Of a stretch of 64,000 nt of DNA, positions 26,470-35,633 are shown in pieces. Each line of letters begins with the position of its first letter. Position 1 is the stretch's first letter. Source of the stretch: Leptolyngbya sp. FACHB-60 (lineage in GTDB: Bacteria; Cyanobacteriota; Cyanobacteriia; Phormidesmidales; Phormidesmidaceae). The position numbers were made by a program, and so were the translations under genes. The notes under the pieces were generated by a model. It was not told the origin of the DNA. It searched no databases and worked only from the letters and a program-made list of their open reading frames with translations. The DNA is taken from assembly GCF_014695775.1 (NCBI RefSeq), contig NZ_JACJOX010000031.1, forward strand, positions 1 through 64,000, written 5' to 3'.

Positions 26470-27414
26470 ATGGCCATCACCACAGTCTTTGGTGTACCCC
26501 ACTACTACCAGCTCACCAACGAGGGTGAGGCCCCGCCTCTAGTTTTTATTCACGGCTGGTTGCTCAGCCATCGGTATTGGCAGCCGCTGATTGATGGGAT
26601 GAATATCGATTACCCCTGCCTGTCCTACGACCTGCGGGGATTTGGCGAATCTCGCCATGGCCTTGAGCACTACGAGCCAGGCATTCCTGCCGCTGCCCAA
26701 GGTTGGGGAGCTTCGGAATCGCCCTACGGTTTGGGGGCCTATGCCCGTGACTTAGCGGCGCTGCTAGAGCAGCTCAACCTGGGCCCGGTGTGGCTAGTGG
26801 GCCATTCTCTTGGGGGCAGCGTGGCACTGTGGATGGCCCACTGTTACCCTCAGCTGGTGCAGGGAGTGGTTTGTCTAAATGCGGGCGGTGGCCTTTATCT
26901 GGACCGAGAGTTTCAGCAGTTTCGCCAGGCGGGGCAATACATTGTGGGTTGGCGGCGGCCTTGGTTAGGTCGATTGCCGCTGCTGCCGCTGCTGCTCACT
27001 CGCATGATGGTGCACCAGCCTTTGAACTACCGCTGGGGCCGCGATCGCTGCCTCGATCTGCTCCAGGCAGACCCCGCTGCTGCTCTGGGCACCCTGCTAG
27101 AATCAACCACCGAAGCCGAAGTGCACCTGCTGCCTCGGCTGGTGGCTACGCTCAAGCAACCGGTGTACTTTATTGCAGGTCGCCAAGACCAAGTGATGAA
27201 CTTGCGCTACGTGCACCACTTAGCAGGCTATCTGCAAAGTGCCCACCAAGGAAAACTCCCGGTCATCGAAATTGAAAACTGCGGCCATCTGGCCATGCTA
27301 GAACAGCCTCAGATGGTCACCCAAGCACTGCGAAGTATTCTCAAAACCCATTGTTTCAGTCCGAATGGAACTGACCGCAATGGCGAAAAAGATTCTCAAT
27401 GTTGTCAGGGCTAG
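26470..27414 (+). CDS. Alpha/beta-fold hydrolase
   Basis: 314 aa. HGWLLSHRYW forms the oxyanion region, DLRGFGES follows, and the nucleophile elbow is GHSLGGS (Ser ~residue 116). AGRQDQVM holds the likely acid and ENCGHLAM the catalytic His. Substrate cannot be predicted; possible esterase or haloperoxidase-like enzyme. The last ~20 residues are polar and variable. A strong hairpin at 27468-27510 probably ends the transcript. Confidence 0.88.
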   Translation: MAITTVFGVPHYYQLTNEGEAPPLVFIHGWLLSHRYWQPLIDGMNIDYPCLSYDLRGFGESRHGLEHYEPGIPAAAQGWGASESPYGLGAYARDLAALLEQLNLGPVWLVGHSLGGSVALWMAHCYPQLVQGVVCLNAGGGLYLDREFQQFRQAGQYIVGWRRPWLGRLPLLPLLLTRMMVHQPLNYRWGRDRCLDLLQADPAAALGTLLESTTEAEVHLLPRLVATLKQPVYFIAGRQDQVMNLRYVHHLAGYLQSAHQGKLPVIEIENCGHLAMLEQPQMVTQALRSILKTHCFSPNGTDRNGEKDSQCCQG

Positions 27415-27467
27415 CGCATGAAGCGATTCACTAGAACCCATAACAATTTTAAGTACATACAAAACAA

Positions 27468-27510
27468 AAGAGATGCCGACGACTGGCCGTGTTTCGTCTC
27501 GGCATCTCTT
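27468..27510 (+). terminator. Hairpin downstream of the hydrolase gene
   Basis: A 12-bp perfect stem, AAGAGATGCCGA (27468-27479) with TCGGCATCTCTT (27499-27510), and a 19-base loop, 53 bases after the stop. There is no T-run beyond CTT, so termination may be weak. Confidence 0.7.
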
Positions 27511-28081
27511 CTGGTTCGCTCCTCACACATTTATACTATAGACTTGCTTGGGGAAAATGTCACCCCCTAAAACCTAATTGAACGAACAGTTTTTCTTATG
27601 GGAATTTAGGCATAAAGCTGTCCGGTGGGCGATCGCCTTATCATGCGACCGATTACACAGCTACAAGGCTTTGGAGAGATAGCGAACTGAGTTCCAACTG
27701 ACTAAGCTGTCTAATAGCAAAGATTACGAGAAAGGATCCGTATAATGTTGCCGATTGGCTAAAGGTGCTACGAGAAATTACGGGATCTCTGTATTAGTAT
27801 TGGATAGTTTACGTAACTTTCACGATGACAAATTTACGAGAATCTGAAATAAGCTGAGTTTTCCGCTCCGAGGGCCTGTCTGAATTGGAAGAAAAGCTTG
27901 AAATCGAGACCTCATGCCCGCTATGACGAGGTCAGTTGATAACGACTGACCACCCGCCTGCCCCCAATGGAGTGGTAGTGTACCCAGTGAGTGCTGCTGA
28001 CATTACCCACTCGTCCTGAGCGATCGCACCCTACCCCTTGCCCCATGGTCACGGTTTGTACCGTTTAACCCAGCTATTGCT
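27511..28081. other. Intergenic region
   Basis: About 570 bases, AT-richer than its surroundings, before the Crp/Fnr gene. No open frame of interest and no clear operator. It may hold a long 5' leader, but I cannot support any specific element. Confidence 0.35.
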
Positions 28082-28816
28082 ATGCAATCATCCCCTCGCT
28101 CCGACAACGCCCGACCGTTCTTGACCTGGCAGCGCATCACCGACTGGGCCCATACTCACTATAGGGCCAGAACTTTTAATAAAGACGAGCGCATTCCCGC
28201 TCGTTCTGGGCTGCTATATCTGGTTGAGCGGGGCTCCGTGCGGCTGTTGGGCAGCGCCCAGGGTTCTGAGGCAGCCTCCGCGCTGGGTGACCCAGAACTA
28301 GATGAATCCGGCGATGATGACACCACCAACGGGTTAGCGGTCGGGTTAAGTGAAGAGGCATTTTTAGGATTTGTCGGGGCCGGTCAGCCTTTTGAAATTG
28401 TGGCTCAGTCGCCCTTCCTGCTGCAAAGCTTTGCCCACGTTGATCAGACCACCGTGATCTGGCTGTATTGGAGCGATCTCGACAACTGGCCCCACTTTCG
28501 GCGAGAGGTGCTCGACGCCTTTCGCTATCAGCACCAGCGCAAGCTGCTGTGGCTAAGTACCCTAGGCCAGCGGCGCACTATCGATCGCCTGCTCGGCTTT
28601 CTTACCCTGCTGATTGAAGAATTTGGCGAACCCTACGAGTCTGGCTACTACCTGCCCTGGTCCCTCACCCACGCCCAGATTGGCAGCGCCATTGGTTCTA
28701 CTCGGGTGACGGTGACCCGTCTGATGGGCAAGTTGCGTCAGCGCAAGCTGATTCACATCCACAAAGATGGCTTGATTGCCATTCCGGGTGACCCAGCCGC
28801 AGTCCGCGAGGCCTAA
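28082..28816 (+). CDS. Crp/Fnr-family transcriptional regulator
   Basis: 244 aa. The N-terminal part is a cyclic-nucleotide-binding-like barrel (~20-125), interrupted at ~62-92 by an acidic, low-complexity insertion (DPELDESGDDD). The phosphate-binding cassette of true CRP is not recognisable, so a cNMP ligand is doubtful. The C-terminal winged helix is clear: LTHAQIGSAIGSTRVTVTRLMGKLRQRKLI, with the E/R-x-x-S-T-R-V-T-V-T-R recognition helix shared with NtcA. It is not NtcA itself (different barrel and length). Convergent with rbcR. Confidence 0.85.
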   Translation: MQSSPRSDNARPFLTWQRITDWAHTHYRARTFNKDERIPARSGLLYLVERGSVRLLGSAQGSEAASALGDPELDESGDDDTTNGLAVGLSEEAFLGFVGAGQPFEIVAQSPFLLQSFAHVDQTTVIWLYWSDLDNWPHFRREVLDAFRYQHQRKLLWLSTLGQRRTIDRLLGFLTLLIEEFGEPYESGYYLPWSLTHAQIGSAIGSTRVTVTRLMGKLRQRKLIHIHKDGLIAIPGDPAAVREA

Positions 28817-28842
28817 GCAGGTTAGCCTTGGGAAGAAAACGT

Positions 28843-29865
28843 CTAGGGGCTAAGGTTGAGAGGTTCCGGCGGTGGAACGGCAGGCTTGGTGCCGTTTTTA
28901 TCGGCCCCGTTTTTCTCAGCACCGATCGGTTTGAAGTTCAGGGGTAGGTTGGTGAACTGAGGCAAAATCTCAGTGGTAAAGGCGGCGGCTGCCTTAGAAC
29001 GATAGCGGTTGGGGTTAAAGATGACCGACAGCGTGCGGTTGACCACCACTGAATCGATCTTGGCCCGGTGCAGTACCCCCATCTGCAACTCTTTCTCAAT
29101 CGCTGAGTTAGACACAAAGGCCACTCCCAACCCTGACTGCACAGCAGTTTTAATCGCCTCAATGGAGTTGAGCTCCATCTCAATTTTAAGACGGCGGGTT
29201 TCGATGCCGCAGCGGGTCAGCACCTGGTCAATCACCTTGCGGATGGTCGACTGCGAGTCGAGGGCAATGAAGTGCAGCTTGTAGAGGTCTTCTCGCTGAA
29301 TTACCGCTTGACTGGCTAGCGGATGGTACATCGGCATGATCAGTGCGAGTTCATCTTCGGCGTAGGGTACTCTTTCTAAAGAGTCCTGTAGTTCGGGAGG
29401 CAGTTCGCCACCAATAATCGCTAGGTCAACCTGACCATTGGCCACGCTCCAGGCCGTGCGGCGGGTTGAATGCACATGCAGCTGCACCGCTACATCAGCG
29501 TACTTTTGGCGAAATAGACCAATCATGCGGGGTAGCAAGTAAGTGCCGGTGGTTTGGCTGGCGCCGATAATTAGGGTGCCCCCCTGCAGATTTTGCAGAT
29601 CTTCGATGGCGCGGCAGGTTTCTTGACATAAGCTAAGGATGCGATCGCCATAGCTCAGCAGCAAATGCCCGGCCTCAGTGAGCTGTGCCCGTCGCCCACC
29701 CCGGTCAAACAGCGGCACATCTAGCTGGCGCTCTAGGTTTTGCACCTGAAGGCTGACCGCTGGCTGAGACACATAGAGGCTGTCTGCCGCTCGTTTAAAG
29801 CTGCCCTCCGCTGCAATAGCTTTGAGAATACGCAGCTGATCAAGGGTAAAGGGAAGGTCAGACAT
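28843..29865 (-). CDS. rbcR: LysR-type regulator, RbcR-like
   Basis: 340 aa, start at 29865 ([11 protein letters not shown]). The winged HTH lies at ~8-65 ([20 protein letters not shown]) and the substrate-binding domain at ~95-300. The N-terminal [13 protein letters not shown] block and overall length match cyanobacterial and plastid RbcR, the CbbR relative that controls Rubisco operon expression in response to carbon metabolites. The C-terminal ~40 residues are Pro/Lys-rich. No rbc genes are linked in this window. Confidence 0.88.
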   Translation of the reverse strand: MSDLPFTLDQLRILKAIAAEGSFKRAADSLYVSQPAVSLQVQNLERQLDVPLFDRGGRRAQLTEAGHLLLSYGDRILSLCQETCRAIEDLQNLQGGTLIIGASQTTGTYLLPRMIGLFRQKYADVAVQLHVHSTRRTAWSVANGQVDLAIIGGELPPELQDSLERVPYAEDELALIMPMYHPLASQAVIQREDLYKLHFIALDSQSTIRKVIDQVLTRCGIETRRLKIEMELNSIEAIKTAVQSGLGVAFVSNSAIEKELQMGVLHRAKIDSVVVNRTLSVIFNPNRYRSKAAAAFTTEILPQFTNLPLNFKPIGAEKNGADKNGTKPAVPPPEPLNLSP

Positions 29866-30079
29866 GGGCATTAACCCTAATGTACGATAATCCTGGGCTG
29901 CCAACAAACCATGATAGTAATACAGGCTACTCCCTGTGGTGCCGCCACACCACCCCTGGGTAAACTAATGACCCAAGCTCATGCCCCTTAAGGCCGGTGC
30001 TGAATTCAATCTGTCATCCCTAGATTACTTGGTTCGGGACACTCAACACCAAAATTCAGAGCGAGACCCTAAAGGATTT

Positions 30080-30865
30080 ATGAAACGTCAGGTGATCCAG
30101 AATGTCCTGAATTTACCCGGCATCTCTGGGATGGCGCTGATCGACGGGCGCAACCGCCCCTTCTTTTTTGGGCCAGATATCAGCCTCAACTCCCATCAGC
30201 AGGATGCTCTTGCCCAAGGCATTCAGCAGGTGGTCGAAACCACTCCCGCCCATTTCGACACGTTTACCTTTCGCTTTGCCAATCAGCTGGCCCACATCTA
30301 CAAGCTCGATCAGGGGCTGATTTTGCTGGTGCTGATTACCGACCAAATGCCCTTAGCCGACTATCGTACGGCCATCAGTCAACTCAAAGCCACTTTGGTA
30401 GAAGCTCCCCACAATGCAGTGCCTACCTTTCGGCTGTTGGCCGGCTGCGTCACCCTCGGCGGTGCTAGCACGGTCTTTGGGGCTGCAGCCCCTCCGCCAG
30501 AGCCCGCGGCACCTAAGCGGGGTACCCTAGGGCCAAACTGCCAGGAGATCATTGCGGCCCTCAACCACCTCAGCGATGGCGCTACCCAATACCTGGGCAA
30601 AACCATGGTGATCAATACTTGGAAACAGTCTCGCCCGGCTCATTCCTGGCTAGAGCGGTTTGAGATTCAAAAAGATGGCCACTTTTCCGCCGCTGCCGAG
30701 GGTCAAGCGCCGCTGACAGCCGAACAGCACCAGTGGATTAAAGATTGGGTGACCGCCTTCTTGGGGCGCGGCGGCAGAACCATCCGTAATTTCCAAACCC
30801 TGGCTACTGGCCAAACCCTTACCCCTCAGGAGCAGAGGCTTTTGCTAGAGCCCCCCAGTGGCTAG
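30080..30865 (+). CDS. Conserved hypothetical protein, roadblock-like N-terminus
   Basis: 261 aa from ATG 30080 (MKRQVIQNVL), preceded by AAAGGA; the frame runs upstream to an ATG at 29981 without a ribosome-binding site. Residues ~5-110 (LPGISGMALIDGRNRPFFFG... then LILLVLITD) have the alternating pattern of a roadblock/LC7-like fold. A Pro/Ala linker near 135-150 leads to an unrecognised C-terminal domain (~150-250). Such proteins occur widely in cyanobacteria but function is unknown. A 2Fe-2S ferredoxin gene follows. Confidence 0.6.
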   Translation: MKRQVIQNVLNLPGISGMALIDGRNRPFFFGPDISLNSHQQDALAQGIQQVVETTPAHFDTFTFRFANQLAHIYKLDQGLILLVLITDQMPLADYRTAISQLKATLVEAPHNAVPTFRLLAGCVTLGGASTVFGAAAPPPEPAAPKRGTLGPNCQEIIAALNHLSDGATQYLGKTMVINTWKQSRPAHSWLERFEIQKDGHFSAAAEGQAPLTAEQHQWIKDWVTAFLGRGGRTIRNFQTLATGQTLTPQEQRLLLEPPSG

Positions 30866-30956
30866 CTAGGCGGGCTCTAGCGAGTGCCGATGACTGCCAC
30901 TATGCTCTCAACCTAACACCAGGCTCTTTCCTCTATTCCTTAACCGCGTTGTACCC

Positions 30957-31442
30957 ATGTCCAAAACTGTTCGCCTAGAGCCTATTGCCCAAGAAACCTC
31001 CGTTGAAACCAACGGTAACCTGCTTTCGGTACTTCTAAACAAAGATTTAGATGTGCTCAAGGAGTGCGGTGGCCGAGGCATGTGCGCCACTTGTCATATC
31101 TATGTACAGTCGGGAATGGAGGCTCTGACCCCGATCAACCGCCGCGAGCAGCGCACCCTGGAGGTAATTACCTCCTGCAAGCCCAATTCGCGGTTGGCCT
31201 GCCAGGCTCGAGTGGTGAACAATGGCGTCATCGTTGAGCTACCGCCGGGGATGTACATCAATTCGCTCCAAGACATTGAGGCTCTAATTGGCCGCCGGGC
31301 TGACCAAGATCTGCTGCACCCCATTACCGGTGAGGTGCTGGTGGAGCAGGGCAAGCTGATTACGCGATCGACGATGGCCCAGCTCGAAAGCACTGCTAGC
31401 TTTAAGGTGGGCGAATTCTTTAACCAGAGCACAGATCTGTAG
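30957..31442 (+). CDS. 2Fe-2S ferredoxin with C-terminal extension
   Basis: 161 aa. Ferredoxin fold with cluster ligands C37, C43, C46 and C82 (C-x5-C-x2-C-x35-C), the adrenodoxin-like spacing and not the C-x4-C of plant-type PetF. About 60 residues follow the domain (IEALIGRRADQD..., VGEFFNQS), absent from simple ferredoxins. An electron carrier; partner unknown. Lies between the roadblock-like gene and hrcA, same strand. Confidence 0.88.
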   Translation: MSKTVRLEPIAQETSVETNGNLLSVLLNKDLDVLKECGGRGMCATCHIYVQSGMEALTPINRREQRTLEVITSCKPNSRLACQARVVNNGVIVELPPGMYINSLQDIEALIGRRADQDLLHPITGEVLVEQGKLITRSTMAQLESTASFKVGEFFNQSTDL

Positions 31443-31535
31443 ACATGGGCTTGGAGGCTGAGGGGCAATGCTGAACACCAGAAAACATCTGTTATGGTAG
31501 GGCAATGCCGTAGTTGAGTTTTATACCAACCCCCT

Positions 31536-32633
31536 ATGGACCCTGCCCCTCCCCTGAGTGCTCGCCATGAGCAGGTGCTTCAGGCCACCATTCGTCACTA
31601 CATTGCCACGGCAGAGCCGGTCGGGTCACGAGCCTTAGCCCAGGAATATAACCTGCGGGTTAGCCCAGCTACGGTGCGCAACACCATGGGCCTGCTAGAG
31701 AAATATGGGCTGCTCTATCAGCCCCATACCTCGTCGGGGCGCGTGCCCTCTGATTTTGGCTATCGGCTTTACGTAGACCGGCTGATGTCGCCGTCGGCCC
31801 GGGTGGGTCGTCGGGTTGACGCGGCATTGTCAGAAGAGCTGCACTGGATGGGTCGTAGTCTGGAGTCACTGCTAAAGGAGGCGACCCAGATCTTAGCCCA
31901 GATCAGTGGCTACCTAGCCCTGGTGACCGTGCCTCAATCCAACACTGTACTCATTCGCCATATTCAGCTGGTGGTGGTAGATGGGGGGCAGGTGCTGATG
32001 GTAGTGCTACTCGATTCGTTGGCGACCCAGTCGGTAGTGGTGCAGCTGCCAGCAGTCCTCGGTTCGGCTACGTTGGGGGCAGCCGAAGAGCCCGGTCGCC
32101 GAGATCTAGAAATTTTGTCTAACTTCTTGACCCACCACCTGCGGGGTCGGCCGTTGGCCGATGTAACTACCCTCAACTGGGGCGATCTCGATGCCGAATT
32201 TGAGCACTACGGAGTGCTGTTGTGCCAAGCACTGGGGGATTTAGCGCAGCGCTCGCAGGCCGCGGAAACTCCTCAGTTGGTGATCAGCGGCCTGGCTGAG
32301 GTGCTGCGACAGCCCGAGTTTTCTGATGCTCAGCGCATTCAGTCGATCGTGCGTCTGCTAGAAGAAGACCAGTCGCAGCTGTGGCCGTTATTTTTTGCCA
32401 CCCCACCCGTAGCAACTCAGGCGCTAAAGGGCGTAGACGTCAAAGTGTGGATTGGAGCTGAAAATCCTTTAGAACCTATGCAGGGCTGTGCTCTGGTGGT
32501 GTCTAACTACACCCGTCACGATACCTCTGTCGGTAGTGTGGGGGTGTTGGGGCCAACCCGTATGGTGTACGAAAATGCGGTAGCAGTGGTCAAGGCGGCG
32601 GCCGACTACCTGTCTACAGCCCTTAGTGAGTAG
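31536..32633 (+). CDS. hrcA: Heat-inducible transcription repressor HrcA
   Basis: 365 aa. N-terminal winged HTH (LSARHEQVLQATIRHYI, then EPVGSRALAQEYNLRVSPATVRN and the wing HTSSGRVPSDFGYRLYVD) is the HrcA signature; the C-terminal GAF-like domain ends with IGPTRM-like VLGPTRMVYENAVAVV. HrcA binds CIRCE operators before groE genes and needs GroEL for folding. No CIRCE element or groE gene was seen here. DUF4126 gene follows by 39 bp. Confidence 0.95.
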   Translation: MDPAPPLSARHEQVLQATIRHYIATAEPVGSRALAQEYNLRVSPATVRNTMGLLEKYGLLYQPHTSSGRVPSDFGYRLYVDRLMSPSARVGRRVDAALSEELHWMGRSLESLLKEATQILAQISGYLALVTVPQSNTVLIRHIQLVVVDGGQVLMVVLLDSLATQSVVVQLPAVLGSATLGAAEEPGRRDLEILSNFLTHHLRGRPLADVTTLNWGDLDAEFEHYGVLLCQALGDLAQRSQAAETPQLVISGLAEVLRQPEFSDAQRIQSIVRLLEEDQSQLWPLFFATPPVATQALKGVDVKVWIGAENPLEPMQGCALVVSNYTRHDTSVGSVGVLGPTRMVYENAVAVVKAAADYLSTALSE

Positions 32634-32672
32634 GGTATCCCAGGGAGCAGCCCGAGCCAGGAAGGGAAAACC

Positions 32673-33230
32673 GTGATTATTACCGAGCTACTGGCTATTT
32701 TGTCGATCGCAGCGGCGACGGGGCTGCGTCTGGCGCTGCCGTTGCTGCTCATTGGCCTGCTGTCTGGCCCCCAGCTCTGGTCTAATGTGCCCCTGCTGTC
32801 ACGATTGCCCCCGGCCTTGGTGTTGGGGGTGCTGGTGAGCTGGTCGCTAGCCGAGCTGATGCTCTCTAAGAGCCGGGACAGCCAGCGATTTTTTCAGGGT
32901 TTAGAGCTGGTATTGAGCCCTGGTGTTGGGGCTCTGGCAGGGCTAGCGGTAGCTCGAACCTTTGGCCTAGAGGGCTGGATCTACCCCCTGATTGGCCTGA
33001 TCAGTGCTCTACTGGCTCTGGTGATTCAGCTGTTGCAAATGGGGCTGTTTTTTCGGCCCCGCCGTCCGCCCCTGTGGAGCTTTTTTGTGGTCGATGGCCT
33101 GTGCATAGTGCTCGCCATACTGGCCTTCGATGCTCCCAACCAGGGGGGCATTATTGCGCTGCTGCTGCTATGGCTGGTGATTCGCACCTCGTACCTGTGG
33201 CAGCATTGGCCACGGCGATCGCAGCCCTAG
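32673..33230 (+). CDS. DUF4126-type membrane protein
   Basis: 185 aa, GTG start at 32673. Five to six hydrophobic helices, starting [24 protein letters not shown] with the small-residue SIAAATGLR motif typical of DUF4126, then [14 protein letters not shown]. Function unknown; probably inner or thylakoid membrane. Its end overlaps the convergent hemH by 4 bp. Confidence 0.8.
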   Translation: MIITELLAILSIAAATGLRLALPLLLIGLLSGPQLWSNVPLLSRLPPALVLGVLVSWSLAELMLSKSRDSQRFFQGLELVLSPGVGALAGLAVARTFGLEGWIYPLIGLISALLALVIQLLQMGLFFRPRRPPLWSFFVVDGLCIVLAILAFDAPNQGGIIALLLLWLVIRTSYLWQHWPRRSQP

Positions 33231-34390
33231 AGAATGCCTACAAAATGCAGCGGGCCGCGTCCGCTGACCAGCTCTAGCAGCAAGGCCAAAAAGCCCACCA
33301 TGGCCAGTCGCCCGTTCCACACCTCGGCGACGGGGGTGAGCCCCCAGGCGGATCGCTCTTGGGGGTAAATTTTGACCTTTTTGTCGGGCTGCACCACGTC
33401 GGAGAAGAGCTGGCGCGGAGCCTCTAGGGCCTCGGTGACCATGTCGGCCATGTCGGCGATAAAGCGAGGGTGGGTGTTGAGGGCGGGCACGCGGTGAAAC
33501 CCGTGAATACCCGCTGCTTCAGCAATTTCGCGATACTCAATGTCGATTTCTTGCAGGGTCTCAATGTGCTCAGAGACAAAGCTGATGGGGACTACCACTA
33601 AGTCTTTTACCCCCTGCTGGGCGAGCTGCTCGATCGCATCTTCGGTATAAGGCTGGAGCCACTCGACGGGCCCGACCCGACTCTGATAGGCCAGGGTGTG
33701 GGGATTGGGGCGGTTGAGCGATCGCATGATCAGCTCAGTGCAGTGCTCGATCTCGCGCTGGTAAGGGTCGCCGGCTTCTTCGACGTAGCTGACGGGTACC
33801 CCGTGGGCACTAAAGAAAAGGTGGGCCTGGTCAGGGTTTTCGAGTTTGTCAAGCTCCTGGGCAATCAGGTCGGCCATGGCCTCGCTATAGCCGGGGCGCT
33901 CGTACCAGGAGGGGATAGCGGTGTAGACAATGCGCTGGAGAGCGGGGTCTTCGAGCCACAGCCGCTCAAGCAGACGAAAGCTGGAGCCGCTGGTGCTGAT
34001 CGAAAACTGGGGATATAGGGGCAGCACCACCAGCTTTTCGACTCCGTCGCGCTTGATTTGAGCCACAGCCTCCTCAGTGAAGGGGTACCAGTAGCGCATG
34101 CCGATGTAGATATCGGCCTCGGTGCCTTTGTCGGCCAGCACCTGCTTGAGGGCGTCGGCCTGTTCTTCGGTAATGCGGCGCAGGGGTGAGCCACCGCCAA
34201 TCTGCTGGTAGTTAGCCTGCGACTGTTTGGCGCGCGAGCTTGAAATCAACCAGGCCAGGGGCCGCTGGAGCCAGGGGAAGGGCAGGCGAATGATTTCTGG
34301 ATCGGCAAATAGGTTAAACAAAAAGGGGCGAACGTCGTCGGGCTGCTCTGGCCCCCCCAGATTTAGTAATAAGACCCCAACACGACCCAT
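33227..34390 (-). CDS. hemH: Ferrochelatase with chlorophyll a/b-binding tail
   Basis: 387 aa. Inserts Fe2+ into protoporphyrin IX, the last step of haem synthesis. N-terminus [19 protein letters not shown], the [11 protein letters not shown] block with the catalytic His, and [13 protein letters not shown] with the metal-site His/Glu are all present. Residues ~330-387 are an extra linker plus a hydrophobic CAB/LHC helix with the motif [13 protein letters not shown], where E and N/R could bind chlorophyll. This tail is typical of cyanobacterial and plastid type II ferrochelatase and tethers it to the membrane. Monocistronic. Confidence 0.95.
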   Translation of the reverse strand: MGRVGVLLLNLGGPEQPDDVRPFLFNLFADPEIIRLPFPWLQRPLAWLISSSRAKQSQANYQQIGGGSPLRRITEEQADALKQVLADKGTEADIYIGMRYWYPFTEEAVAQIKRDGVEKLVVLPLYPQFSISTSGSSFRLLERLWLEDPALQRIVYTAIPSWYERPGYSEAMADLIAQELDKLENPDQAHLFFSAHGVPVSYVEEAGDPYQREIEHCTELIMRSLNRPNPHTLAYQSRVGPVEWLQPYTEDAIEQLAQQGVKDLVVVPISFVSEHIETLQEIDIEYREIAEAAGIHGFHRVPALNTHPRFIADMADMVTEALEAPRQLFSDVVQPDKKVKIYPQERSAWGLTPVAEVWNGRLAMVGFLALLLELVSGRGPLHFVGIL

Positions 34391-34459
34391 GGCACTGTAG
34401 TAGCTCTAAAGTAAGTACTCATACCCCAATTATTCTACAAGCTGAATGAACGGTTTCCG

Positions 34460-35338
34460 ATGTTGATGGCTTCCCCCGCCGCTTTAGATGACGCGATCGC
34501 AGCGCTCAACAACTGCCTCAAAGCTGCCTGCCTAGAGCGCTAGGTAGAGCGCCGGGGCGATCGCCTCAGCTTGCGGGGCACCCTACTCTCGCCCCGACAG
34601 TGCCAAAACTCAGCCCCATCAGCAGCGCATTCCCCTCAAGCTGGCCCGCCACCCCAGCCAGGCTCAAGCAGATCGAGCGCGAGGCCAAAATCATTGCTGC
34701 CCAGCTGATCGAGCGCCGCTTTAGCTGGGCCAACTATTTGGCTCCAGCAGCAGAGTGCTGGCAGGAGACGGTGCCCTTGGCTGACCGGCTCACCCAGTTT
34801 AAGGCCTACTTGATGGCGCAACCCTGCGTTGCTGTCGCCGCCATGGCCTCGCGCAAAACCGCCTGAGATGGGATGATGTCCACCCATCGCCTGCGCAATT
34901 ACGAAGTCTTTTTCTGTGACTACCAAGACCTTCGGCAGAGCAACCCAGAGGGTCGGATTGCGGTGCTCGAAATGCCCAAAACGGGTCTGCACGATCTGTG
35001 GCCCTTCTATACCAGAGTGGAGCGATCGCTTTGGCCTACGCCAGGGCACCCTACCGCCGATCAACACTGCTCTAGCTCGCCCTACCCTTCGGCGGATTGG
35101 TCAGCAGGTGGCGATTCAGTTTCAGCGCTACGAGGTGCCGTTCTCACCTTATGACCTGCGCCACGCCTGGGCAGTGCGCACCATTCACTTTGGCCTGCCC
35201 GACACCGTGGCGGCCCGCATAATGGGGCACTCGGTGGCCATTCATAATCGCACCTACCACCGCTGGATCACCCACCGTGACCAGCGTGCGGCAGTGCAGG
35301 CGGCTCTGCAGCGAGGCACCTGGCAGCCCCCTTTGTAG
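34460..35338 (+). pseudogene. Broken tyrosine recombinase/integrase
   Basis: Fragments of a cyanobacterial site-specific integrase in three frames. From ATG 34460 (MLMASPAALDDAIAALN) the frame hits TAG at 34541; it reads on as RRGDRLSLRGTL, then switches frame twice before the block ARLKQIEREAKIIAAQLIERRFSWANYL (34657-34743). After a large gap the catalytic end is readable at ~35100-35338: PYDLRHAWAVRT (Arg-x-x-His-x-x-Arg region) and MGHSVAIHNRTYHRW (His and Tyr nucleophile). At least one stop and several frameshifts, so it is inactive. Confidence 0.85.
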
Positions 35339-35633
35339 CTGAGGCCATAGAGAAGACGATACTTAACGATATGCTAAGAAATATTTAGCTCAGCTAGAGT
35401 GGCTCTTTACCTTTAAGCGCTATCAGGCAGGTCGCTAAGGGTTTGACAGGGTCGCAGTTGTAATTAGAACAAAGGGTAGTGCTTAACTTTGTCGCCTATG
35501 GTTAAATCTACCTATCTACTGGCTCGTAGTAGTCCTATTGGTAGATGTTAACTGGTTTGGCCCTGTGCTGTGCCCAGTTCGATCACTGTCTCTCGGCATC
35601 GGCAGCACCTACTATTTTGGCTATGCCCAACCG
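35339..35633. other. Intergenic region
   Basis: About 295 bases, AT-richer than its flanks, between the integrase remnant and the signalling operon. It should hold that operon's promoter. No defined element seen. Confidence 0.35.

Noticed and set aside
31536..32633. CIRCE operator near hrcA
   Set aside because: No TTAGCACTC-N9-GAGTGCTAA-like repeat was found around the gene.
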